A stretch of 42,591 nt of DNA, taken from positions 1-42,591 of the forward strand of contig DATHDS010000022.1 in NCBI GenBank assembly GCA_035318925.1, given 5' to 3'. Of the stretch, positions 7,408-14,649 are shown piece by piece. This DNA is from VAXT01 sp035318925. GTDB lineage: Bacteria; Actinomycetota; Thermoleophilia; Gaiellales; Gaiellaceae. Numbering within the stretch: the stretch's first letter is position 1; every line of letters begins with the position of its first letter. The translations under genes were made by a program, and so were the position numbers. The notes under the pieces were generated by a model. The model saw only the letters and a list, made by a program, of their open reading frames with translations. It was not told where the DNA came from and made no database searches.

Positions 7408-9322
7408 AAAGCTTCCCGGTCTCCAGCGCGTCCTCGATACGCCCTCGCTCGCGGCGGTGGCCTACGGCGAGATCGCGTCGTCGCTCTTCTTCGCGCTCGG
7501 TGTGATCGCGCTCGAGGCGCTCGGGTTCACGCCCTGGGTGCTCCTGCTCGTGGGCCTGCTCTTCCTCATCGTCGCGCTCTCGTACGCGGAAGGAACAGCT
7601 GCGCTGCCGGAGACGGGGGGCGCGGCCACATTCGTGCGGCGCGCGTTCAACGACCAGCTCGGCTTTCTGACCGGGTGGGTGCTGCTCCTCGACTACGTGA
7701 TCGTGATTGCGCTCGCGGCGTTCTTCGTGCCGCACTATCTCGGGCACGCGATCGGCTGGGCCTGGCTGACGCACAGCCCGGGGGACTTCGTCGTCGGGAT
7801 CGCCGTGATCGTGGGAGCGGCCGCGATCCGGTTCGTCCGCCGGCCTGCGCTCTATCAGGCCGCGATCGCGATCGCCGCCGTGACTGTCGTCGCCCAGCTC
7901 TTGCTCCTCGCGCTCGGCCTGCCGCTGCTCTTCTCGCTCGACAACCTCTCGAAGGGCACCCATCTGGGCACGGCACCGACCTGGTCGGCAATCGCGTTTG
8001 CGCTCCCCGCGGCGATGCTCGCCTACACGGGGCTGGAGACGGTCGCAAACCTCGCGGCGGAGACGCGCGAGCCGGGCCGCACCCTGCCGCGGAGCCTCTT
8101 CGTCGGCATCGGCGCTGCAGTCGCGATCTCGTTCCTGGTCGCGATCGTGGCGATCTCGGCGTACCCCACACATGCCGATCCAGACGGGCCGGGCGGGTAC
8201 GCGAGCGACCTCGGCACCGTGTGGCTACGCGCGCCGCTCGTCGGCGTAGCGGCGGCGTTCGGGGGCGAACTGCCGGCGGCGGTCGTCGACGGCCTCCGCA
8301 TCTTCGTCGGCGTGACCGGGACGATGATTCTCATCGCCGTCGTCACGACCTCGTTCTCGGGCGCCGGGCGGCTCGCCTACTCGCTCGGCCGCTACGACAT
8401 GCTCCCGCGCGCGTTCGGCCGGCTCAGCCGCCGGACGCTCATCTCGCCCGCGTCGATCGTCGGGACGGCCGTGTTCTCCGTGGGCGTGCTGTTGATCGCC
8501 AGGGGCGCCGGCGAGCCCGTTCGGTTCCTGACGAGCCTCTACAGCTTCGGAGTCCTGATCGCCTTCACAGCGGCCCAGGTCGCCGTCGTGCGGCTGCGCT
8601 TCACCGAGCCGGAGCTCGAGCGCCCGTATCGCGTTCCCGGCAACGTGCGGATTCGCGGGACCCCCGTGCCCGTCGCGGCCCTCGTCGGCGCGCCGCTCAC
8701 GCTTGCGATCTGGATCGCGGCGATCGCCACGCATGACGCGGCCCGCGTCGCCGGGCCGGTCTGGGTGGCCTTCGGGATCGTCGTCTACACGAGCTCGCGC
8801 CTCGTTGCGCACGAGCGGGTGCTCGGACGCGTCACGCCCCCCGTGGGAGATCTCGTCGCAGACGTCGAGGGCATTTATCAGCGAATCCTCGTGCCCATGA
8901 AGATCGGCGTCATCGGCGAGGAGGTGTTCGGCATCGCGCTCCGGCTTGCGGAGGAACGCCGCTGTTCGGTGGTGGCGCTGCACGTGATCCGCATCCCACT
9001 CGACAAGCCGCTGGATGCGGAGCTGGTCGAAGCCGAAGAGCAGGCCGAGGCGTCGCTCGCCGAGGCGAAGCTGCAGGCAGCCGAGCAGGGGATCCCGATC
9101 GAGGTGCGGATCGTCCGCTCGCGCGCCATCGGCGAGACGGTCGTCCACGAAGCCGTCGCGCACGACGTCGACCTGATCGTCATGGGGTCCTCGCCGCGCT
9201 GGCGGCGACAGTCCCGCTTCTTCAGCCCCACGGTCGACTTTGTGCTCCGGAAGGCCCCGTGCGAGGTGATGGTGATCGCCTATCCGCAGGGTGTCCTCGA
9301 GGATGAAGGCGTCGTCTCGTAG
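7400..9322 (+). CDS. APC-superfamily permease fused to a C-terminal UspA domain (copy 2)
   Basis: A 640-residue tandem paralogue of the gene at 5312, with the same order of about 12 helices and a C-terminal UspA domain (about 490-640). Shared landmarks are LDTPSLAAVAYGEIASS near helix 1, LAYTGLETVANLAAE in the middle and FGVLIAFTAAQVAVVRLR in the late helices. The Usp part contains KIGVIGEEVFGIALRLA and GSSPRWRR, resembling the ATP-binding loop. Compared with copy 1 it lacks the basic 20-residue N-terminal extension. The GTG start overlaps the preceding small ORF by 8 bases. Substrate unknown; two copies side by side may form a heteromer or handle different substrates. Confidence 0.87.
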   Translation: MARKLPGLQRVLDTPSLAAVAYGEIASSLFFALGVIALEALGFTPWVLLLVGLLFLIVALSYAEGTAALPETGGAATFVRRAFNDQLGFLTGWVLLLDYVIVIALAAFFVPHYLGHAIGWAWLTHSPGDFVVGIAVIVGAAAIRFVRRPALYQAAIAIAAVTVVAQLLLLALGLPLLFSLDNLSKGTHLGTAPTWSAIAFALPAAMLAYTGLETVANLAAETREPGRTLPRSLFVGIGAAVAISFLVAIVAISAYPTHADPDGPGGYASDLGTVWLRAPLVGVAAAFGGELPAAVVDGLRIFVGVTGTMILIAVVTTSFSGAGRLAYSLGRYDMLPRAFGRLSRRTLISPASIVGTAVFSVGVLLIARGAGEPVRFLTSLYSFGVLIAFTAAQVAVVRLRFTEPELERPYRVPGNVRIRGTPVPVAALVGAPLTLAIWIAAIATHDAARVAGPVWVAFGIVVYTSSRLVAHERVLGRVTPPVGDLVADVEGIYQRILVPMKIGVIGEEVFGIALRLAEERRCSVVALHVIRIPLDKPLDAELVEAEEQAEASLAEAKLQAAEQGIPIEVRIVRSRAIGETVVHEAVAHDVDLIVMGSSPRWRRQSRFFSPTVDFVLRKAPCEVMVIAYPQGVLEDEGVVS

Positions 9323-9420
9323 CCTCGTTCCGCGTCTGACGCCGCTGGGCAGGGCCCGAGGATCGATCGTGGCAACGGGGGGCCGGTCGAGCTGCCGTCC
9401 CTCGCTAGCCGTGTTTTTGG

Positions 9421-9449
9421 TCGCAAAAAGTGCGAAGCACTTTTTGCGA
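9421..9449 (+). terminator. Perfect 13-bp hairpin with GAA loop, downstream of the permease pair
   Basis: Arms at 9421-9433 and 9437-9449 are perfectly complementary and contain A5/T5 blocks inside a GC-rich region; the loop is GAA. It lies 99 bases after the second permease stop and 50 bases before the first RCK gene. There is no T-tract immediately after the stem on either strand, so it is either a stem-only terminator or an mRNA processing or stability element. Confidence 0.5.
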
Positions 9450-9472
9450 GTCCCGGGCCCGTGGCCCGGGAC
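9450..9472 (+). terminator. Second perfect hairpin, 10-bp GC-only stem
   Basis: GTCCCGGGCC at 9450-9459 pairs with GGCCCGGGAC at 9463-9472 across a CGT loop. It directly abuts the A/T-containing hairpin at 9421-9449. The pair separates the pump/permease block from the trkA-like genes and probably insulates them transcriptionally. Confidence 0.5.
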
Positions 9473-9498
9473 CAGTTGAGCTAATCTGAGTATCGAAT

Positions 9499-9936
9499 AT
9501 GAAAGCGATAGTCGTAGGCTGCGGCCGAGTGGGGTCGTCCGTGGCGAAGAAGCTGAATAAGGTCGGTTGGGATGTCGTCGCGATCGACGAGAACGAGGAA
9601 GCGCTCGCGCGCCTGGGCGACCAGTGGTCCGGCGGATTCGTCGTCGGCCACGGCATGGATGTGAACGTGCTCCGAGAGGCGGGGATCGAGGAGGCGGACG
9701 CGGTCGTCGTGGCGACGAACGGCGACAACACGAACATCGTCGTCGGCCAGGTCGCCCAGAAGCGCTTCGGCATCGAGTGCACGGTCGTGCGGATCCTCGA
9801 CCCGGCCCGGGCCGAGCTGTACGCGACGCTCGGCCTGCGCACGGTCTGCCCGACGTCGAACGCGATCGAGGTGCTCTCCGAGGCTGTCAAGTCCTGCTCG
9901 GTCAGGCCCGTCCGGGCTCCTGCTGCGGCTTCCTGA
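9499..9936 (+). CDS. TrkA-type RCK_N protein (single NAD-binding domain)
   Basis: 145 residues containing one Rossmann domain of the regulator-of-K+-conductance (RCK/TrkA_N) type. It has the glycine-rich VGCGRVGSSVAKKL loop, an acidic residue ending strand 2 (VVAIDEN) and the ADAVVVATNGDNTN strand. The protein stops soon after the Rossmann fold, so it lacks the ligand-binding RCK_C domain present in the next gene. Such cytoplasmic rings gate Trk/Ktr K+ transporters through NAD(H), nucleotides or c-di-AMP. No TrkH/KtrB pore gene is visible in the window; the adjacent permeases or a distant pore gene may be the partner. Its TGA stop shares a base with the next ATG (TGATG). Confidence 0.87.
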   Translation: MKAIVVGCGRVGSSVAKKLNKVGWDVVAIDENEEALARLGDQWSGGFVVGHGMDVNVLREAGIEEADAVVVATNGDNTNIVVGQVAQKRFGIECTVVRILDPARAELYATLGLRTVCPTSNAIEVLSEAVKSCSVRPVRAPAAAS

Positions 9937-10598
9937 TGTTCGTCCTCGTTGCAGGCGGCGGCAAGGTCGGCGAGAACCTCGCGCGCGCACTCCGGCGCAT
10001 GGGGCACGAGGTGACGATCATCGAGCAGCGGCGTGACCGATTCATGCATCTCGAGGAGGAGTTCGAGCACTCGGCGATCGTCGGCGATGCGACCGAGCTC
10101 TTCGTCCTCGAGCGTGCGGGCGTTGCCCGGCCGCCCGATCTCGTCGTCGCGGTCACGGGCGACGACGAGGACAACATGGTCATCTGCCAGATGGCGCGCG
10201 AGCGCTACGGCGCCGAGAAGGTGATCGCCCGCGTGAACGACCCGCGGAACCAGGCGCATTTCGACCTGCTCGGGATCTCGCCGACCGTCAGCGCCACGCA
10301 GACGATCATGGCGCTGATCGAGCACGAGGTGCCCGAGCACGAGCTCATCCATCTGCTCGAGCTGCGCAAGGAGAACCTCGAGATCATCGAGGTACAGATC
10401 GACAAGAGCTCGCCGTCGGCAGGCAAGCGCGTCTCCGGGCTGAAGCTGCCGGCCGGCTCGCGCCTGATCTCCGTCATGCGCGGCGGCCAGGCGGAGATTC
10501 CGGACTCGGAGACCGAGCTGCAACCCGGCGACCAGGTGCTCGCGATTCTCGAGCCCGGCAAGGAAGACGAGCTGCGCCGCGTTCTGCTAAAGACGTAG
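9936..10598 (+). CDS. TrkA-type RCK_N + RCK_C protein
   Basis: 220 residues. The Rossmann RCK_N domain (1-135) has VAGGGKVGENLARAL, EQRRDR after strand 2 and VAVTGDDEDNM. The RCK_C domain (about 145-220) runs from LRKENLEIIEVQI through PAGSRLISVMR to LQPGDQVLAILEPG. It is the full-length partner of the preceding single-domain RCK protein and is coupled to it by a TGATG stop/start overlap. The pair resembles the two-subunit TrkA/Ceo-type regulators of K+ uptake seen in actinobacteria and probably forms a mixed octameric ring. The ATG at 9936 is the only sensible start, because residues before it belong to the upstream frame. Confidence 0.9.
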   Translation: MFVLVAGGGKVGENLARALRRMGHEVTIIEQRRDRFMHLEEEFEHSAIVGDATELFVLERAGVARPPDLVVAVTGDDEDNMVICQMARERYGAEKVIARVNDPRNQAHFDLLGISPTVSATQTIMALIEHEVPEHELIHLLELRKENLEIIEVQIDKSSPSAGKRVSGLKLPAGSRLISVMRGGQAEIPDSETELQPGDQVLAILEPGKEDELRRVLLKT

Positions 10599-10603
10599 GA
10601 GTC

Positions 10604-11689
10604 ATGCGACGGCTTGTCAGCGCCCTGCTCGTCCTTGCTGCGCTCGCGGCCGTCGCTGCGCTCAACGCGACCGGCGGCTCGGAGCGGCGCCAGCTGCGCC
10701 TCTTGCCCGTCGCCAGTGGGCTCAGCGAGCCGGTCTCCGTGACCGCGCCACGGAACGAGAAGAACAACGTGTACGTCGTCGAGAAGCCGGGGCGGATCCG
10801 CGTCATCGTCCGCGGGCGGCTTCGCGCTCGTCCGTTCCTCGACATCAGAAAGCTCGTTTTGAACGGTGGCGAGCAGGGGCTGCTCTCGGTCGCGTTCAAC
10901 CCGCGCTACGCGAGCAATCACCGCTTCTACGTCGACTACACCGACCGGAACGGGAACGCGCGGATCGTGGAGTACCGCTCTCGCGGCCTGTCGCGCTCGC
11001 CGGTGAAGGTTCGCCAGCTCTTCTTCCAGAAGGATCCGTACCCCAACCACAACGGCGGCCAGCTCGCTTTCGGCCCGGACGGCTATCTCTACACGGGGAC
11101 CGGCGACGGCGGCTCCGGCGGCGACCCCCAGAACCGCGCCCAGAATCTGAAATCGACCTTCGGCAAGCTCCTGCGCTTCAACCTGAAGAAGCGGCATCCG
11201 GCGGCGCAGATCGTCGGCTATGGGCTCCGCAACCCGTGGCGCTTCTCGTTCGACCGTCTGACGGGCGACCTCTACATCGGCGACGTCGGCCAGGACTCGT
11301 GGGAGGAGCTCGACTTCACGCCGCGCAGGAGCCCCGGCCTCGAGAACTACGGCTGGCGCGTGTACGAGGGCAAGGCGCACTACACGAACGAGACGCCGAA
11401 CCCGGTGGGGCATCTCGTCTTTCCGTACGTCGTGCTTCCGAACCCGCCCAACTGCGCGGTGATCGGCGGCTTCGTCTACCGTGGCCGGGCCGTGCCGGCT
11501 GCGATCGGCCGCTACTTCTTCGGCGACAACTGCGCGAGCCGGGTGCGCAGCGTGTCCGCGGAAGGCGGGACGACCACGCGCGACGAGCCGTTCACGGTCA
11601 CGGGCCTGTCCTCGTTCGGCGAGGACGCGCGCGGCGAGCTCTACCTGACCTCGGTGCAGAGCGGGAAGGTTTACAAGCTCGCGGGCTAG
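10604..11689 (+). CDS. PQQ-dependent sugar dehydrogenase family protein (GSDH/soluble aldose dehydrogenase fold)
   Basis: 361 residues, exported by an N-terminal signal (LVSALLVLAALAAVAAL). It is a six-bladed beta-propeller of the glucose/sorbosone dehydrogenase family. Landmarks are VYVVEKPGRIRVI, the GGEQGLLSVAFNP blade, PNHNGGQLAFGPDGYLY with the family's active-site His, GTGDGGSGGDPQNRAQ (Ca2+/PQQ region), GYGLRNPWRFSFD and GDVGQDSWEELD. The enzyme would oxidise sugars outside the membrane with PQQ as cofactor; many actinobacterial members have unproven substrates. It starts 5 bases after the RCK gene, so it may be cotranscribed, though no functional link is obvious. Confidence 0.88.
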   Translation: MRRLVSALLVLAALAAVAALNATGGSERRQLRLLPVASGLSEPVSVTAPRNEKNNVYVVEKPGRIRVIVRGRLRARPFLDIRKLVLNGGEQGLLSVAFNPRYASNHRFYVDYTDRNGNARIVEYRSRGLSRSPVKVRQLFFQKDPYPNHNGGQLAFGPDGYLYTGTGDGGSGGDPQNRAQNLKSTFGKLLRFNLKKRHPAAQIVGYGLRNPWRFSFDRLTGDLYIGDVGQDSWEELDFTPRRSPGLENYGWRVYEGKAHYTNETPNPVGHLVFPYVVLPNPPNCAVIGGFVYRGRAVPAAIGRYFFGDNCASRVRSVSAEGGTTTRDEPFTVTGLSSFGEDARGELYLTSVQSGKVYKLAG

Positions 11690-11721
11690 TACCCGGCGTT
11701 CGGTCCTGTTAGCGTCGTGCG

Positions 11722-12606
11722 ATGTGGCTGCGGCTACTGCTTGCAGTCGGCGTCGTTGGAATCGTGATTGCGTCGCCGGCTGCGGCGCGCGTGGATGGGC
11801 CTCCGCGCCCGCCCCGATGTCACGGGACGAAGGATTGCGCGCGCCACCGCTATGAGCTCTTCTCGGTCACCTTCAAGGCGACGCAACACCACGTCTGGAC
11901 CTTGCCGCGAGGCCAAGCCGGCGTCGTAAACGGATGCGCCCGCACCGTCTCCGGCGCAGGGGACATGACGTTGACCTACGAAGCTCCGCGACCGACCTAT
12001 GCTCTCGTGGCGCGGGGCGTGGGGCCATTGTTCTACTGGAGAAGCCCGAGCGGGGCTACGATCGGCGGCTTCGACGTCCGCGGAAGCCTCAACGGGTTCG
12101 GCTGGGTACAGCACGATTGGGCTCCGGTGACTCCTCCGTGCAGTGAGCCACGTCAGGTGCTCGTCGGCTCGACCGATCCCGCGGCATGCCGGTCGACCGC
12201 AAGGATCGAGTTGCTCCTCGCGGAGGAGGAGATTCGTGACGGCTGGCTCGGTGGCGCCGATGTTTCCAAGCGCCAAGGCCCACTTTCGAGCCAATGCCCG
12301 ATTGCGTCCTATTCAGATCTGCTCCCGAGGATGATCGACGGCGTCGCCGGGCCGCAGGAGCTTCGCCTCCTCAGAAAGCCCAACGACGAACCGTACGCAA
12401 GCCGCCTTTCGACGCGAAAGGTGTTCGACTGCCGGACGCGGAAGCTCATCAGCACCCTTCGGAGTGTCCGGCGCGACACGGATGGGCCGGTCGATGGATG
12501 GGACCAGAACGATCCGAACTCGCCTTCGTGGCCGCACTGGCACATGACGACGACTCTCGACTGGAAGTTCGTCTTCAAGCGCATCGGCTGCGGCAAGCGC
12601 CGCTGA
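11722..12606 (+). CDS. Secreted protein of unknown function
   Basis: 294 residues with a clear signal peptide (LRLLLAVGVVGIVIASPAAARV). I recognise no domain family. The mature part has an even number of scattered cysteines (for example HGTKDCARH, NGCARTV, PPCSEP, AACRST, SQCPIA, FDCRTRK, IGCGKRR) consistent with disulfides, a DGWDQNDPNSPSWPHWH stretch rich in Trp, Asn and His, and a very basic C-terminus (KFVFKRIGCGKRR). Codon use looks less GC-biased at third positions than in the neighbours, which may mean more recent arrival. It converges on the minus-strand trio, leaving only 16 bases between stop codons. Confidence 0.65.
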   Translation: MWLRLLLAVGVVGIVIASPAAARVDGPPRPPRCHGTKDCARHRYELFSVTFKATQHHVWTLPRGQAGVVNGCARTVSGAGDMTLTYEAPRPTYALVARGVGPLFYWRSPSGATIGGFDVRGSLNGFGWVQHDWAPVTPPCSEPRQVLVGSTDPAACRSTARIELLLAEEEIRDGWLGGADVSKRQGPLSSQCPIASYSDLLPRMIDGVAGPQELRLLRKPNDEPYASRLSTRKVFDCRTRKLISTLRSVRRDTDGPVDGWDQNDPNSPSWPHWHMTTTLDWKFVFKRIGCGKRR

Positions 12607-12622
12607 GCTGCTCGCTCGATCG

Positions 12623-12844
12623 CTAACCGGTTCGGCGCCGCCGGATCTGTGGGCCCTGCTGGCCGAGCGCGGCGTAGGCGAGCGTCTGCAACGATTCGTT
12701 CAGCCGGCCGAGCTCGTACACGATCGGCGCGAGGTGCTCGCCCGCGTCGAGCCGGCGGTTGAGTGACCGCAGCTCGGCATTCAGCGTGTCCAGCCGCTCG
12801 AGCAGGGCGTCGAGCTGGCGGTCTCCGAGTTCCCGTTCCTTCAC
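12623..12844 (-). CDS. Small coiled-coil protein
   Basis: 73 residues, GTG start. The first half has heptad-like spacing of Leu (LDALLERLDTLNAELRSLNRRL), predicting a short coiled coil; the second half (LAPIVYELGRLNESLQTLA) is again helical, and the end is basic (RRRRTG). No known domain. Its start overlaps the stop of the HAD-like gene by 4 bases (GTGA), so it is the third gene of a translationally coupled minus-strand unit. Confidence 0.6.
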   Translation of the reverse strand: MKERELGDRQLDALLERLDTLNAELRSLNRRLDAGEHLAPIVYELGRLNESLQTLAYAALGQQGPQIRRRRTG

Positions 12845-13320
12845 GACCTGGATTGTAGGTCGAGGGCAGCGGGGTCACGGACGACGACCGTCTCGGGCCC
12901 AAAGCGCTCCAGGAGGCGGTCGAGTGCGCCTGTCCCAGCCTCGAGGGCCTCGATTCTGCGATCGGCGCCAAGCTGTGCGAGCGCAACGCGGGCGAGCGGC
13001 TCAGGCGCGTCCGTAAAGACGCCGAGGCGACAGTCGGCAGCTGTGAGAGCGCGCAGAGCGGCACTCACTTCGGCGCTGGGTCGCAGATAGACCGGCACAC
13101 GATCCTCGGCGAACCGCGCCAGTGCGGCGCGCCAGTCGCCGACGCCGGCCTCGGCCCAGCGGTCGAGCACGGCGGCTGCCTCGCCGCGGTCTGCGGGCAG
13201 CGCGTCTGGGTCGAGCGGCGCGATCGAGCGAAACCGCCGCGCCGCGTCCTCGAGCCAGTCGCGCCAGAGCGGCCGGGTGTCTCCGAGCACCCCGTCCAAC
13301 TCGATCGCCACCGCCCTCAT
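12841..13320 (-). CDS. HAD-superfamily-like protein with altered nucleophile
   Basis: 159 residues from an ATG at 13320 whose first bases overlap the VanZ stop (ATGA); this overlap decides the start over an in-frame upstream alternative that would run through a repeat. The N-terminus (AVAIELDGVLGDT) matches HAD motif I, where DxDGT/V is expected, but the first Asp, the phosphoryl-accepting nucleophile, is Glu. Motif II (GVFTDAPEP) and a motif-IV-like Asp (VVVRDPAALD) remain. A short all-helical cap lies between. It resembles phosphoglycolate-phosphatase-like hydrolases, but with Glu at the nucleophile position it is likely non-hydrolytic or has altered chemistry. Confidence 0.65.
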   Translation of the reverse strand: MRAVAIELDGVLGDTRPLWRDWLEDAARRFRSIAPLDPDALPADRGEAAAVLDRWAEAGVGDWRAALARFAEDRVPVYLRPSAEVSAALRALTAADCRLGVFTDAPEPLARVALAQLGADRRIEALEAGTGALDRLLERFGPETVVVRDPAALDLQSRS

Positions 13321-13847
13321 CGGCCCTGTCCCGGGGACTGTCCCCATGATGTGTCGCTTTGGGTCGGGTCCGCTTCGCCGCGCTCGCCTGTTTGCAGGTC
13401 AACATCCGAACGGGCCATGTCCAGGGGCCTGTCCCCGGGACCTGGCCGTGAGAGACGGCGCAGGACGAGGATTCCCACAGCTACGCCGGCGGCGTCGATG
13501 AGGACGTCGAGCGGGGAGGCGTGGCGGCCCCGGACGAAGTGCTGGTGCAGTTCGTCCGTGGCCGCGTAGGCGATCCCGGCGGCGAGCGCGAGCGGCTCGC
13601 GGCCGAGCGCCCGCAGCAGGAGGGCGCCCAGGATCGCGTACTCGGTCACGTGCGCGCCCTTGCGCAGGATCGTGTCCCAGGTACCGAGCCCGGTGCTGAG
13701 GCTCGGGATGGACGAGAGCACGAAGATGAGCGCCGCCCACACGAGCACGGGCAGCCAAACCGAAAGCGCCCCTGAGGCATCGCTTGCGATGCCGACCAAG
13801 AGCCCGGGCCGGCTTTGCCGGCGCGGGCGTTTCACCGGAACCGGCAT
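13317..13847 (-). CDS. VanZ-like membrane protein
   Basis: 176 residues from the ATG at 13847, with a basic N-terminus (VKRPRRQSRPG) and four hydrophobic segments. The VanZ signature is clear: RKGAHVTEYAILGALL, then AYAATDELHQHFVRGRHAS and DVLIDAAGVAVGILVL. VanZ proteins are linked to low-level teicoplanin resistance and other envelope traits; their activity is unknown. The last 30 or so residues after the final helix are low-complexity and read through a GC-rich repeat, so the tail is probably not part of the ancestral domain. First gene of a coupled minus-strand trio, divergent from the cobalamin riboswitch operon. Confidence 0.83.
   Translation of the reverse strand: MPVPVKRPRRQSRPGLLVGIASDASGALSVWLPVLVWAALIFVLSSIPSLSTGLGTWDTILRKGAHVTEYAILGALLLRALGREPLALAAGIAYAATDELHQHFVRGRHASPLDVLIDAAGVAVGILVLRRLSRPGPGDRPLDMARSDVDLQTGERGEADPTQSDTSWGQSPGQGR
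13321..13446. repeat. Two copies of a GGCC(C)TGTCCC(C)GGGAC element
   Basis: One copy at 13321-13346 and a second at 13426-13446 share the palindromic core CTGTCCC(C)GGGAC, separated by about 80 bases. Both lie inside the 3' coding end of the VanZ gene and just before the HAD start. They look like a REP-type dispersed element that has been absorbed into the reading frame. Confidence 0.45.
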
Positions 13848-13869
13848 CCGGCCATGATAGGGTCGCCGC

Positions 13870-14006
13870 CAACGGCACGCGGTAAGGGAACCCGGTGCAA
13901 ATCCGGGACGGTCCCGCCGCTGTAAGGGGAGTTGCTCCTCCGCCAAGAACCACTGGCCGCAAGGCCGGGAAGGTGGCGGAGGGGGGAGCCCCGAGTCAGA
14001 ACACCT
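13870..14006 (+). promoter_or_regulatory. Cobalamin (adenosylcobalamin-class) riboswitch
   Basis: The order of conserved elements is diagnostic: AAGGGAACCCGGTGCAAATC at about 13884-13903, then GGTCCCGCCGCTGTAA (13910-13925), a CCACTGGCCGCAAGGCCGG hairpin followed by GAAGGTGG (13950-13976), and the B12-box-like GAGTCAGAACACC (13993-14005). It lies in the 5' leader of the DUF4430/ECF operon and would shut that operon down when cobalamin is plentiful. The divergent VanZ gene starts 23 bases upstream. Confidence 0.95.
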
Positions 14007-14042
14007 TCCGCGCCGCCGCAAATTCGAACCCCTCGCGGAAGG
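14004..14042 (+). promoter_or_regulatory. Riboswitch expression platform: hairpin that hides the Shine-Dalgarno site
   Basis: CCTTCCGCG at 14004-14012, overlapping the end of the B12 box, is perfectly complementary to CGCGGAAGG at 14034-14042. The latter includes most of the ribosome site GGAAGGAGG in front of the GTG at 14050. No U-tract terminator is present. This suggests translational control, with the aptamer's last conserved strand competing with the sequestering stem. Confidence 0.65.
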
Positions 14043-14049
14043 AGGATTC

Positions 14050-14649
14050 GTGTTTCGACGACTCATCACCCTGGCGGTTGCGATCGTCCTGTTCGGGGTG
14101 CTCGTCCCCTCGGCGCTGGCCGTGCGCGTGAAGATCCGCGTCGAAGGCAAGACGACGACGATCTTCGGCGCGGCCGAGCCCAGGCTCATCTCGGGCCCCA
14201 ACGCGCTGGCGGCCCTCGACGCCGCAAGCTTCGCCGGCGAGTTCTATTACCACGTGCGGGTGACCGGATTCGGTCCCTTCGTCGACCAGATCGGCCGCTA
14301 CCCAGGCGAAGGCTTCAGCGGCTGGAGCTACAAGGTGAACGGCGTCGCGCCTCCAATCGGGGCCGACCAGGCTACGGTCAAGGCCGGCGACACGGTGCTC
14401 TGGTACTGGTCGACGTTCACCGAGCAGGGAGGCTCGCCGACACTCGTTCTGAAACGCGGCGCGGCGCGCAACTGCTACTCGGTGCTGTCCCAGAACGACC
14501 TAGGGCAGACGACCCCGGCCTCGGGAGCGACGCTGCTCGTCGACGGGCGACATGTCACCACCCGCTCCGGCCGAGGGTGCGTCGGCCGGCACCGTGGCCT
14601 CGTACGCGCAACCGCCGCGGATGCGGTTCGCTCGAACGCCGTCCGGTGA
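14050..14649 (+). CDS. Exported DUF4430 (transcobalamin C-terminal-like) protein
   Basis: 199 residues, GTG start 8 bases after GGAAGGAGG. A signal peptide ends at about residue 24 (PSALA). Residues about 30-135 form a DUF4430 domain: an N-terminal strand (KIRVEGKTTTIFG), a helix (NALAALDAAS), then GEFYYHVRVTGFGPFVDQIG, GFSGWSYKVNGVAPPIGA and KAGDTVLWYWS. This is the bacterial relative of the beta domain that closes over the vitamin in transcobalamin and intrinsic factor. The last 60 residues hold two Cys and a short beta segment of unknown role. It is the first gene after the cobalamin riboswitch, so a corrinoid-capture role outside the membrane is inferred. No lipobox or membrane anchor is seen. 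Confidence 0.87.
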   Translation: MFRRLITLAVAIVLFGVLVPSALAVRVKIRVEGKTTTIFGAAEPRLISGPNALAALDAASFAGEFYYHVRVTGFGPFVDQIGRYPGEGFSGWSYKVNGVAPPIGADQATVKAGDTVLWYWSTFTEQGGSPTLVLKRGAARNCYSVLSQNDLGQTTPASGATLLVDGRHVTTRSGRGCVGRHRGLVRATAADAVRSNAVR

